A stretch of DNA of 64,000 bases from Plectrocnemia conspersa. Its lineage: Eukaryota > Arthropoda > Insecta > Trichoptera > Polycentropodidae. Shown here in pieces: positions 50,691-61,200 of this stretch. Within the stretch, counting starts at the first letter, position 1. Every line of letters begins with the position of its first letter. The stretch spans positions 124,001 to 188,000 of the forward strand of contig VTFK01000026.1 in NCBI GenBank assembly GCA_009617715.1, in the 5' to 3' direction. The notes beneath the pieces are model-generated. The model was not told the origin of the DNA and made no database searches. It saw nothing but the letters and a program-made list of their open reading frames with translations. Made by a program: the position numbers and the translations under genes.

Positions 50691-51162
50691 CTTCTGATTT
50701 TCGAAGTTTTATAAGTGACATTAAAATTTTGACGTTTGGTCCATGTGGACTTCAAAGTGAAACGAAAATAAAAAACTATCCTAAGACAAGTACAACAATA
50801 AGATTCTGAAAAAGATAGGAAGCATTAGTTGAGCTCACTTTGAAAAATATAAAACATTTTTTGATCACAAAAAATATACTGCACATAGTAAAGCAACATT
50901 AAAAATAGTTGCTGAAAGCGAAAAAAAATTACTCTTGAGAGTTTTTTAACGTCATTCGCTTCCAAAAAAATAAAAAATATAAAAAAGGGAATAGCAAAGG
51001 AAAATCAATCATTTCATAATTTTGAAACTTAAATTGATTTGCAAGAATGAAGTTGAAATGGATCTTATTCCTTATGGCAATACAAGAGATAAAAATGATA
51101 AATAATAGCTTAAAAAAAAAAAAAATTAAACATCCACAGATTTTTTATTAAACCTAAGTTTA
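50691..51162. other. AT-rich stretch before a hAT pseudogene
   Basis: May hold decayed 5' parts of the transposase that follows; no block is clear. Confidence 0.35.
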
Positions 51163-51628
51163 ATGTCTGACGCTCTCCAAGAATTATCAGAATTAAGTTT
51201 GGAACTACAGGACTGTAACATAGATATGTATAGAGCAAATTGGGAAAATAAAAATACTGATATAAGACAGAACTTTGAGCCCTGTTTTACATTACAATAA
51301 ATATTTAATAAAGGATCATTTAATTAATCCAAGTAAATGCAAGGATCCTTGGTTTAGTAGAACAAAATTTAAAGAGTCAATCGAAACAAGATTGCTTGAT
51401 AGCAAAGACGATGAGTTGGCGTATTGGCCTCGCGTAATTGATCATAACCATTGGCCTAAATATGTTAATACTCAACTGACATTTGAAGAAGTGGAAATAA
51501 AAAACTTGTTAATCATACAGCAACTAAATGGAAAAAAACTGTTGCATTTGATTCGAACTTTAAATGCCATTCCTGTTTTCGCAGATGAATCTAATTTTCA
51601 TCCCAACAAGAACTTCGTTGAAGACTAA
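51163..51628 (+). pseudogene. hAT transposase remnant (KIAA1586-like)
   Basis: Two adjacent frames carry the homology. The first (51163-51300, 45 codons) contains MSDALQELSELSLELQDCNI, a pattern typical of the middle of KIAA1586-like domesticated and mobile hAT transposases. The second (51275-51628) continues in another frame with KESIETRLLD, AYWPRVIDHNHWP and LTFEEVEIKNL, resembling the 'I..RL....LDP..WP......YGE.EI..L' stretch that follows in the family. A frameshift and stop separate them, and the C-terminal dimerisation motif is absent. It is a dead copy. The family name rests on pattern memory. Confidence 0.65.
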
Positions 51629-52344
51629 ACCCTTTTCAGCACTATATATATCAAACTTGTCGGACCATATCTGGGACTTTTCGATCGTTCAAAGTACGTT
51701 CATCTGTAGTTACTCAGGGGACGACATTCAGCCGTAGATACTAACAGCAAGAAAAGGAATAGAGAAGAACTGACGAAAATTACAATGCACATTTGCATAA
51801 AATACAATAAATTAAATTCAACTAAAAAATAAAATATATAATTTTCTTAATAAAAGATTACCAAGATGTGAGTATCAGCACCTTTTTTTGCAAAAAAAAG
51901 AACTGGAAATAACTAAGCCTTTTTTTTTATTTCTCTGAAAATTTAAATTGATCCAAATTTTTTGAGAATTCTTGAGAAGTTTATACTTATAAAAAATAAA
52001 TATATTATAAATACAATGTTTATTTATATTATTACAATACATATCTTTGAAAATGGAAAATCTTTATACTGATTTCCCACACGGGGCCACAAATTCTTAT
52101 ATGAAACAGAGGCTACAAATTCTTATATATAAAGACATTTATAGAAAATGAATAAATAAGCTTGAAAATATAATAATGACCTATATTAATAAAATATTCT
52201 AAAAATAAAAATATCAAAAATATTCATCGAAATTTTTGCAGCTTCTATATTCGATATTTAATAATGATAACGCTACTTTAGGAACGCCTCTGTATTTTTT
52301 TATATAAAAGTCTGTCCTTGTTTTTATTTTTCAGCTTTCTAGAT
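51629..52344. other. AT-rich non-coding DNA
   Basis: No gene. A slightly GC-richer patch at 51655-51770 has no coding signal. Confidence 0.4.
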
Positions 52345-53060
52345 TTCTATAACTGACAAGACAGACAGACGCCATTCCAAAGATAGTATACACAAGGAGA
52401 TTAGCTAAAAGACAAGTAAATTGTGTTATTCTCAAAGCCTTGTAAATGTAAATATTTACGAAGGGCGCGAAAAAATATAATACAGTAACGTCGAGAGGAG
52501 CATTCGAAGTGAAGGGGTGTGTCAGAAGGGATGCGGAAAATGAGGAAAATGTCACAGTGGCAGTCCCGGTCGTGACAGTGGAACCGATCTAGGTATTGAG
52601 GCTATTCGTTACCGTGACACATATCACTAGGCGTTGTCGCCATGGTGACAGATCCGCGATATCCTCCCCCGAAGCTGAGGGTGTCGAACTAAATCCAAAG
52701 GCGGACTCACCCCCTCAGATAAGAACTGCTATTATTTCCGCGAAACTCCCGCGAAGCTGATACGTTCGGTTTGCTGTATAAATCGGTACACAGTTGACAT
52801 TCAAACGTGATTAATTTATCCCGGAATGTAACAAAGGGTTATTGTTTGGATTCCGCCAGTATCTCCGATTCTCAAAAATAATTCATAATTTTGTTTGTGG
52901 TGAAACGCGTCGCGAAAGCGAAATATTACAATATATATTGTAGCAATTTTCAACGGTTTAAGTTGAGATATATCTTGGATTTCAAAAGTAATTACGCAAC
53001 ATTTAATTAATAATTTTCTCGAATACGGCGGCAAAAGTCTAACGCATGATAGATATAATT
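52345..53060. other. GC-richer, low-repeat block
   Basis: No convincing coding frame. The block includes the X-box-like site at 52636 and CpG-containing stretches. It reads as a candidate cis-regulatory element. Confidence 0.4.
52636..52649. promoter_or_regulatory. RFX X-box-like site
   Basis: GTCGCCATGGTGAC fits the RFX X-box consensus GTNRCC-N2-RGYNAC on both half-sites. RFX factors bind this to control ciliary and neuronal genes. A single match in 64 kb can occur by chance; its place in a GC-richer block adds some weight. Confidence 0.4.
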
Positions 53061-53850
53061 AATCAAAATTATTATGCGGCATCGGCGAGAATTTCGAATG
53101 CTTAAATTAGGCTCGGTCTTATATGGGTTATGTAATAAATTTATTAAGTAACTGAAATTTCCCCAAAAACCCTATTAATAAAAAGTATTATTAACATAAT
53201 ATCTTTCAACCTCATTAATTATTTCGTTGTATTAAAATAATAAAAAAAATCGGTTAAAATAAATCAAGGTAATTTCTGTAGCATCAATTCTAATGCGAGA
53301 ATTTCAATAGTATAAGATTTCTATATAAATATCCAATTATGAGGTACCCAAACAATAAAAATATACGACTACATTAAGTAATTGTGACTCAAGTGAGTTT
53401 ATAATAAAACAGTAAGAAAACTTGTGTCAATAATTAACTATGCAAAACACGAGCGTAGACATCGCAAGGCAATTTACTTCTTCATATTATTTTCTGATGA
53501 AAACATAAAATTATAAAAATAGATTTTTAATGCGGTCACTACTTTCATATGTATTTTATTAATAAAATAAGACAAAAATAATGCGAATTACGCAGTTCCA
53601 AATATTACTTGTTGGCCAATTAGATGTGGATTTTTGGCAAGATTCAGCTCACAATAGAAGATGTCCTTCAGACGATGTTGATCAATAACAGCTATTGTAT
53701 GAAAAATTTCATTAATTTATTAAATAAGCAAATGATAAAAATACGCAAGAGTTGTTGTTGTATGTTCTAACAGTATTCTTGGAACACGAAAACAAATAGT
53801 GTTTATTTGTAAAATGTGAATAATAAGACTGGAGTGGAACGAGCCATTTG
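53061..53850. other. AT-rich non-coding DNA
   Basis: Nothing recognised. Confidence 0.45.
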
Positions 53851-53858
53851 GGTGCGTA

Positions 53859-54965
53859 TTAGAGTCTCCAATTCGAGTAATCGAGTACTCGATACTCGAG
53901 TATTTTTGTCTATTTTTCAAGTACTTGATAATCGAGTATTTTGAAAATTACTCGATTAATACTCGAAATTAAAATTTTTTTAATTATTTCAGAAACAAAA
54001 ATAACCTTAACTCGGTCCGGTAAAGTTTAACGTCTTGCTTTTATTTGGCGTTTATGCCCGAAGTCCCGAGCTAGAGCGGTTACTATCAGGTATCATTTTT
54101 TCATAGTTCTATAGTTCCGGTCGTCGGCTATGTTAGTGGGTACGACGGAGAAATTTCTTTTGTGTTTTTTGTTCGACAGTCCCGACTTATCTAATTTATG
54201 GCAATGAACAATATGAAATATCAACAAAAAAAAATTTTAGGTTTTATGACTATGCAGTTGTAGCGTAGTGTTGTAAATTGTTTATACTGATCCCTCAGCT
54301 TAAAATATAAATCAAAACAATTGTATGTTTTAAAGGCATTTAAAGTAAAGTCAGTTCTTTGCGAACCATTTAGCTCTAGAGTGAAAGGGATTCACCCAAA
54401 TACATCTTCGAAGGAAATAGATTTAAATTCTTCGCATTAATCAGAAGGAGTAGAATAGTGTATATTGTTAAGAAAAAAAATCTATTCAAGAAGAATTACA
54501 AAATGCTATTTTGTCAATAGTCGAAGGAAATAAGAGAAAAGCAGAGAAGGGAATGAAAGAAGAGAACATAAAAAGAGAGTTCAAAAAATTTTATATCTAT
54601 AAAAAGCGAACAGATATAATTTAGAAGCCTTATCCAACGCGTTAATGACAATAAGACCAACATCAACAGCAACGGAAAGGGTTTTTTCCATAACGGGAAT
54701 AATAAAACCAAAGGTTAGCAGTAATATTAAATTCGAGACACTTTTTTGCATTATTGTTTTAAAAAAGTATGTTCGTGAAATTAAAATAATTGTAAAAAAT
54801 TAACATACTAAGTATTTTATTTATTTATTTATATGTGCACGAATTTGAATAATAGCTATTTTGGTACATTTGGTAAATACTCGAAAGTACTCGAGTACTC
54901 GAGTATTTTAAAATTTTAATATTCGATACTCGAGTAGTTGATGGTTCGAGTAATTGGAGACTCTA
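53859..54965 (+). mobile_element. hAT transposon with exact 8-bp target duplication (1107 bp)
   Basis: Perfect 14-bp terminal inverted repeats (TAGAGTCTCCAATT at 53859 and its complement ending at 54965) are flanked by an identical 8-bp duplication, GTGCGTAT, at 53851-53858 and 54966-54973. Just inside both ends are crowded copies of ACTCGAGTA and its variants. The interior retains the C-terminal end of a hAT transposase (54621-54803) but is too short for a full one, so this is an internally deleted copy. The 8-bp duplication and the domain both place it in the hAT superfamily. Confidence 0.95.
54621..54803 (+). pseudogene. hAT transposase C-terminal dimerisation fragment
   Basis: A 60-codon stretch ends at a TAA at 54801-54803. 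It contains ALMTIRPTSTATERVFSITG and later FCIIVLKKYV, matching the hAT C-terminal pattern 'L..AL..I.PTS...ER.FS.AG.....R..L.......L.FLK'. Upstream frames are broken by stops. It lies inside the 53859-54965 element in the same orientation, so it is that element's own transposase tail. Confidence 0.9.
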
Positions 54966-54973
54966 GTGCGTAT

Positions 54974-55274
54974 AGTTGGGGGACTAGAAAATACTGATTG
55001 GGTTATTAGGGGCTACTACATCTCAGAAGTCGTAACAAAAAATATGGATGTTAATTATTGCATATAAATCGTATTATTAAATTATTTTTACAGCAAAAAA
55101 TAAATTTTAATTTTAGCAAAATAATGCATATACCTATGCGTCAAAAAAGTAAACATGATAAAATTTATATATGCTAGAAAAAAAATAGTAGAAAAATACT
55201 TTTTTTAACAAAAATTAAAAATATTAAACATTGCCTATATATAACTAAAAAAATGTGGGGCAAAAAATTGTAAA
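54974..55274. other. AT-rich gap
   Basis: Nothing seen. Confidence 0.4.
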
Positions 55275-55632
55275 TCTTGCGTAACATTAGAAGCATGAGC
55301 CCAATGCGTTACAATAAAAATAAGAATTAAGATAGGAGACTGAAAACTAACTCTGTAAATCAGTGATATAAATTTAATTAAATATGAATTATTATTACAG
55401 CTTACAATCAATAAATTCCACTATATACAACCCAGCTAGATTTTATTTTACTTATTGATTAGGATATTAATCGCGAAATTATAAAATCTAATCGAATATA
55501 AATAGAATTATAATTACGAAATAATCACTAATCTTTCTGGTACGATATAAATTAAAAATACTAGGGTACATATGTGATTCGAACCCTGCTCTTATATTTA
55601 TACTTCTGCTCTAGTTAATATACCTGAAACAA
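55275..55632 (-). repeat. tRNA-headed SINE-like element, copy 3 (diverged)
   Basis: On the minus strand the head holds a perfect B-box (GGTTCGAATC, near 55575-55586). The far end keeps the hairpin block AAGC.TGAGCCCAATGCGTTACAA that matches copy 1. The middle has diverged strongly. The orientation is the same as the other two copies. Confidence 0.6.
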
Positions 55633-55691
55633 GCTTGTTATTTTATATTTAAAGCACGCTAACTTTTCTTTATTATAAAAATCTTATAATA

Positions 55692-56350
55692 TGACCGAAG
55701 CGGTATGACTTTGTAGCCTAAATATACTAGAAAAATGTTCGTTACAATTTATTTTATAAGCATATAAAAATTACCACATATATATTTATATATGGAAATG
55801 AAGATGCCGCAATCAGATGGTGGAGTCGAAATGGCATGTTGTGAAAGTCGGAGTCTTCGCTGGAGTGTCAAGATGAATTATGTCTTTTACCGCGTCTCTG
55901 GAGCGTCTTCCTCCATCTTCCCATGATGAAGTTTTACGTCTTTTATATTGGTGATTCGAGATAGCTTTGGTAAATCGCAGATGGCGGGCTAATTGCATCT
56001 CTTCTTGAACACACTCACGAAATGTTTTACGCCTTAAAAGTGAAAGAGCTCAGGTTACCACTTTGGCAATCCGGCACATAAGGATAGAATAACAATAGTC
56101 TTTTGCGCGGAGAAGAACGCATTGTCTACCACGCATCTTTTTCACACGAAGAGTATTTATTCTGATACTTTTGTGTAATTACGAGTGAAAAATTAGTAGT
56201 TGTTTAGTCCCTAGATTTCTCTGTCATTGTTAGCCCTTAGTTTGTGACGTTTTGGTTTCTCTTTTCGTTTGTTCGAAATAGTCTTTCGAATGACATCTAA
56301 ATTATAACGAAATGTGCAGGTAGGTGGTTTAAGCCCTTACAAAACAATAG
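55692..56350 (+). repeat. Interspersed family B, copy B5
   Basis: This and B1 are the longest copies. Landmarks are CCGAAGCGGTATGACTTTGT, GATGCCGCAATCAGATGGTG, GGAGTCTTCGCTGG (shared exactly with B1 near 2757), AGCTTTGGTAAATCGCAGAT, TCTACCACGCATC, GACATCTAAATTATAACGAA and GCAGGTAGGTGGTTTAAG. The 61-codon minus frame inside it shows no domain. Confidence 0.72.
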
Positions 56351-56439
56351 TTGATACATCACTCGATATCAAAAATTTAGATCGAATGATTTGCTTTTGA
56401 ATATGATTTTAATGCAATACATACTTATGCGCTCTACAC

Positions 56440-56960
56440 TTTCGTTGACACGGATTATACAATACTCATATGTGTACTCATTATGAGTTTAAACGTTCTC
56501 GTTATCCCGGCAACCCACGTGACATCGAAGGGTTTAATTGCTGACGAATCGGATTTATTCGCACCGGAAACGTTTGTGCTAAACCCTCGCATGTGCATGT
56601 GCCGTTTTGAAGGGAGTTTATCGGAGCAAATGTGCGTTCATTGGAGCGTATTTAATTAAGAGGACTTATGCATAATTTGATCGCGATCGACGTGTCGTGT
56701 TACAGAGTTTGTGATTTCGTTCGCAAACATTTTCGAATCGAGTGTAGGGACGTGCATGTAGCCCGTGTAGTGTTACTGGTTGACTTGATTACGTTGTGTG
56801 ATCGTTCGTGTAACGCTTATACGCTTTATTGAGCTGTTCGGTGTGTTTTAGAATCGCTGATTTGATTCGCCCTGTAGCTGAGTTGGTTTCGGTGTAAAAC
56901 CCTCGTTAATTTGGATGAATGAGTGAAGTTTGGAGCGAAAGAAAAATATATTTGTACATA
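56440..56960. other. GC-richer block with palindromic motifs
   Basis: Contains a CACGTG E-box (56516-56521), TTATGCATAA (56666-56675) and GATCGCGATC (56679-56688) within 180 bp. No coding frame. A candidate enhancer or promoter region by inference. Confidence 0.4.
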
Positions 56961-57512
56961 TAATAAAATTTAATGATGGAGATGAAAAGTTACTAATGCA
57001 AAATATTCTAGCTTATCCTTCATCTAGTAAAAGTTTTTTATAATGTCTCAGTTGCTCACGTTATCCGCAGCGCGGTTAAATTGAGGTTAGCAAACTTTGT
57101 GTGTGGCACGATAACATTGATAATAAAATATCTAAATCAGTTAATAACGCTATAAGTTAATATGCTCGGTAACGGGCGTTCGATTTACGCGGTAGATACG
57201 TTCCTATAAATATAGTGTAAATCGAGGCATAGAATGATATTTCTAATAAAACGATCGAATAGTATTTACGTAAACTTTTTAAGTGACACGCATGCATTAA
57301 AAAAAATAACTTAGAAAACACTGCATGGGCAGTGTGGGGAGTTTCATATGTAGGTCAATGCAAGAAGTGAAAATAAACCATTAGCCTATGCATTTGTACA
57401 TTGCGTTTGATTTGGAATATAAAACAAATGTTTTTTTTTAATCGCGTAAATCAAGGAATAAGCGTTTGTAAAATGTTCAATCTAATGTGACACACAAAAT
57501 TACTATTTAAAT
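56961..57512. other. AT-rich non-coding DNA
   Basis: A TGCTCGGTAACGGGCGTTC stretch at about 57163-57181 is nearly repeated at 59386-59405. Nothing else seen. Confidence 0.4.
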
Positions 57513-57904
57513 CAACTGAACCGAAAACCAGAAAAAAACGTTATTTTTGTCGGAACAAAAACTGGAGCTGAACCGAAAAATATATCGGTTTATTTCGGTT
57601 CGGTATTTATTCAAACACGCAGTCACAAAAAGTGCAAACTGTGTAACCTTTGAAAAATATTTGGAACGAATTACAATTTTTAGAAAAATCAATTTCATTC
57701 ACAAATGATCTAGCACAATCATCTAGTGAAACATCCGATGAAAAGGTAGACGATTTAAAGGATTTTTAAGAAGTAAAGAATGGGAAATATAAGATTCCCT
57801 TTTTCTACATATATGGACATTGAATTCATATAGAATAACTTTAACCATGTACAAAGATTAGACAGAAAAAAACATATTTTAGAATTTTGCGAGGAGAATA
57901 TAAA

Positions 57905-58015
57905 TACATATCCTCATTTATACAAAATTACAATGGTGGCTTTAGGAGCTCTAGCAGCACAAGTGTTGAAAGGGCATTCTCTGGTTTAAAGTTTATTAAT
58001 TCTACGAGAGAATAG
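57905..58015 (+). pseudogene. hAT transposase C-terminal fragment with frameshift
   Basis: In one frame NTYPHLYKITMVAL matches the 'YP.LSK.AL.YL' block of hAT transposases. After a frameshift near 57945 comes SSSTSVERAFSGLKFIN, matching 'I..TSASVER.FS.LK.I', the hallmark of the hAT dimerisation region. It ends at TAG 58013-58015. It belongs to the 57513-59778 element by position and strand. Confidence 0.85.
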
Positions 58016-58163
58016 AAATAGTTTATATATGTTTTGTTAAATAAATTATATACTTATAGTTTCATTATCATTATTATACTTTTAATTATTTATCAATTAA
58101 TATTATATTATTATATCAATTCAAGTAGTATGCTTATTACAAAACAAAAAAAAATGTTGTAAC

Positions 58164-58807
58164 TAGGGATTCCAATTCGGGATCCCGGAATCCCGAACGA
58201 TTTTCAATACCCGATGAGTCCCGGGATTATAAAACATAATCCCGATTTTTTGGATTGATTGATTTATCAAGCACAATCGAATTATTATTGTCAAAATAGT
58301 TATATTTCGTGTACAAACTTGCGCAAGTTGCACGTGTCATCTGTGAATCTTTGAGGCTGTGAGTCTGAAGTGCTTTTTCAGCAGCAGGCTGCTTAGGAAC
58401 CAAAATCAGATCAAGGCTAAATGATGAAACGCTTGATGCTTTGATGTTACTTCGTGAGTTGTATTCAAAATAATGTTTTCCATTTATTGTGTCTATGAAT
58501 GTACATATGTGCATACATTGTCAAAAGTTAAATTTTTATCTTCTCAAATAAATATATAAGACCTTCCCTTTTTTATTTTTATTATATTATTTTCTATTTT
58601 TAGCCCAAGACTAAAATAATATGTACTTTATACATTGTACGTTATAAAAAACAGATGTAAAAATATATCCTATTATTCATTTTAAATTATTTTTATCGAT
58701 AAAATAACAGGAAAATTATCCCGGGACTGGTCCCGGGATCCCGGGATCGACTAATTGCAATACCGAAATCCCGGGATCAAAATTTTGGCCCGGGATTGGA
58801 ATCCCTA
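58164..58807. mobile_element. Nested hAT-like MITE with exact 8-bp target duplication (644 bp)
   Basis: The ends are TAGGGATTCCAAT and its complement (13 bp perfect), followed inside by repeated TCCCGGGAT-type motifs. The flanking 8-mer GTTGTAAC is identical on both sides (58156-58163 and 58808-58815). The 95-codon minus frame inside shows no transposase block, so it is non-autonomous. Its TIR is close to that of the 53859 element (11 of 14 positions). Confidence 0.93.
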
Positions 58808-59292
58808 GTTGTAACATATAATGGAAAATATTTTTTTAACCTTAAAGACGTAGGGACTTTAACCCAAATTTGCCATCTCTTTCTCAATTGTGAATAATGA
58901 TGAAATAGATAGCTCACGAACTGACTGTTTTAACGCAAATATAGTATAGCGAAGTCCAAATACATTTTTTCCAGTAAATATATATTTCTAAGAGCGAAAA
59001 TACATTGCGAAACGTACATCTTCTGTTCAAACTCAAAGTTCTAAAACTAATTATAATTTTAGAACTTTCATTAGGTCAAGTATATAATACAAACTAAACC
59101 AAAACATCTCTCAGGGAGAAATAAGCGGAAGAATAAGTACAGATAGACGTTGCATCTCGCATATAACTCCATAATTCGTCTGCACTTTGATATTACACTA
59201 TGTTTTAAAAATATGATAGCTAACCTTACCGAAATTACTACGGAATTTTTATATGAGAGTATCAGTCAAAGTATATTAAAATCAAATTTTGA

Positions 59293-59361
59293 TCAATAGG
59301 AGGGCGCAAAAACAATTATCACTTCTCAGAAGTCAAAAATTTACGTCAAAAGCAATAAAAT
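59293..59361 (+). repeat. Short interspersed repeat E, copy 2
   Basis: Shares about 69 bp with 30010-30078. The hairpin reads ACTTCTCAGAAGT here (59321-59333), against CCTTCTCAGAAGG in the first copy. It lies inside the older hAT element. Confidence 0.65.
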
Positions 59362-59786
59362 CGTGTCGGCGCCGTCGCAGTGTGAACGCTCGGTAACGAG
59401 CGTTCTGTGTAAATTACAATAGTGAACAATTAACTAAATACTATTTACAAGAATAGAGCGAAACATTCTTTTCTTTTGTCATTATATCTTGAGTGTTTTT
59501 TTTTAAGTAGTAATCCCAACATCTGCAACAAATTTATATATAAATAATATATAAGAAGCTTAATTTTTGTGTTAAAATAAATTGAGCCGCAGTGGATTTA
59601 ATAAGAAAAAAGTTTTTATACGGTAAAGGTTAATACAAATAAAAACATTTAAAAAATTTAACTCTGACTTGAACCGAAGAGTACGATATTTTATCTGGAA
59701 CGAAAACCGAAACCGAATCGATTCATTTTTTTAATTGAACCGTAACTGAAATGAAAAAAAGCACGGTTCAAAGCCCTGATTTAAAC

Positions 59787-60779
59787 TTAAAAAGACATTT
59801 ATGTGTAATATTTACTGCCTATTTTAATCCTGTCCTTACAACCAATTTTATACTTGACAAACAATGAATAAAACTACTGCTTCAAACTTTGTTAATGACC
59901 ACGCGAATCAATACAAAATTATATAAAATACTTTTAATACAACTCAATATGATTACTTGGACAATTAAATCGTATATCCGTTAAAAATATAGCATTAAAA
60001 ATAAAACAACAGAGATTAAACTGAATAAAAATTATTAGTTCAAGAATTTTCATCATAGTTAAACTTAATCTTTTACAACAGTCTTAAAAATAATAGTAAC
60101 CCTAAAACTCCAAACGGATGTGGGTAGAAATATAACTTAAGAATGAACATGTACAAGGCAACGAACAACACATGATGAAATAACTTACATAATGTTTCCC
60201 CTCTAAAACAACTAGAACACATTTTCATTACATATACAATATATAGGCAAGACGCAATTACTAAAAGGCGCTTTCTATCTACCCTTTTACATCGGTAATA
60301 ATTAACCGAAACAAACACGTCAATCTCCATTAGAGTCAATAAAGATATCGTTTTTTCACTATTAACAACTCGTCGTCGATGCATCGTGTACCGTTAATAG
60401 AAGAAAGTGTAATATTTCAACGCTCAATTATAAGTGTCAAACCAAATTAAAAAAACATTTTTTAAATATCAAGATGTACCTAGTCTTATGGCATATCAAA
60501 GCCACGTGCATAGCATAAATCTGCATGTCGTCCAGCAATCTAACAATAACTACTCTACCTATTTGTTCCTATTATCATCCTATTCGTTCCAATTCTATTC
60601 AATAACAAATTGCCTAACAAAGTTTCGCGTTCTTTGAATTGAACACGTTTTTCAAACATTCTTATCACGTATCCATCATATGATAAAGATTTGCTCCCAT
60701 CCAGAATAACAAGCAATTCGTATAAATGGTATTATTTTGCAGACACATTTCGTGTATGTATGTATGTATATGGCAACCG
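59787..60779. other. AT-rich non-coding DNA
   Basis: No gene. A short GTAT repeat lies near 60756-60770. The 103-codon minus frame at 60073-60384 is Leu/Phe/Tyr-rich without a domain. Confidence 0.45.
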
Positions 60780-61200
60780 ATTTTAATTAATTGTATCGCA
60801 CACAACACCACCGTAACCATTGTGATTATAGCGTGGAACTGAGAAAACCACGCAAAAGGTTTTGCCGAAGATCAAAATCGCTTTTTCGTTTAATAAGCGA
60901 TTAAATTCCGACGAAAAACGCAATAAACCGATAAAGGACCGTTTCATTTGGGATTTATTCTCGTGAATACTTCAACACTAAGCCAATTTGGACTCTCTCC
61001 CCGTTTCGGTCAAATAAACATGAAAAACTCACAAAGGATCCCATGATCAAAGTCGTATTTTGGTTAATTAACAACGGCGATCAGGAGACGAAAATTCCAA
61101 CAAAAATATTGGCTGATAAATCGATGCTGAAACGATTGAGTGCGCAGTTATAATTGGCGGTTAATCAAATTCATTTCACGGTTGACGGTTTAAGCAGTGG
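60780..61200. other. GC-richer, low-repeat block
   Basis: No coding frame. Short motifs include AACCAC (Runt-type core, 60846-60851), several CGATAA/GATAAA and TTAATTAA cores. A candidate conserved non-coding element. Confidence 0.35.

Larger units (their letters stand above)
57513..59778 (+). mobile_element. Older hAT element carrying a nested insertion
   Basis: The right end, reversed, is CAGGGCTTTGAACCGTGC, a standard hAT start. The left end is CAACTGAACCGAAAACC, which keeps CA and TGAACCG but has lost some bases. Flanking 8-mers ATTTAAAT (57505-57512) and ATTTAAAC (59779-59786) match at 7 of 8 positions. Both ends have several GAACCG/CGGTTC motifs within about 120 bp. A hAT transposase tail lies at 57905-58015. 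A 644-bp element is nested at 58164-58807. Boundaries are moderately secure. Confidence 0.65.

Noticed and set aside
58227..58514. 95-codon minus-strand frame inside the nested MITE
   Set aside because: No hAT motif, and non-autonomous elements of this size often carry chance frames.
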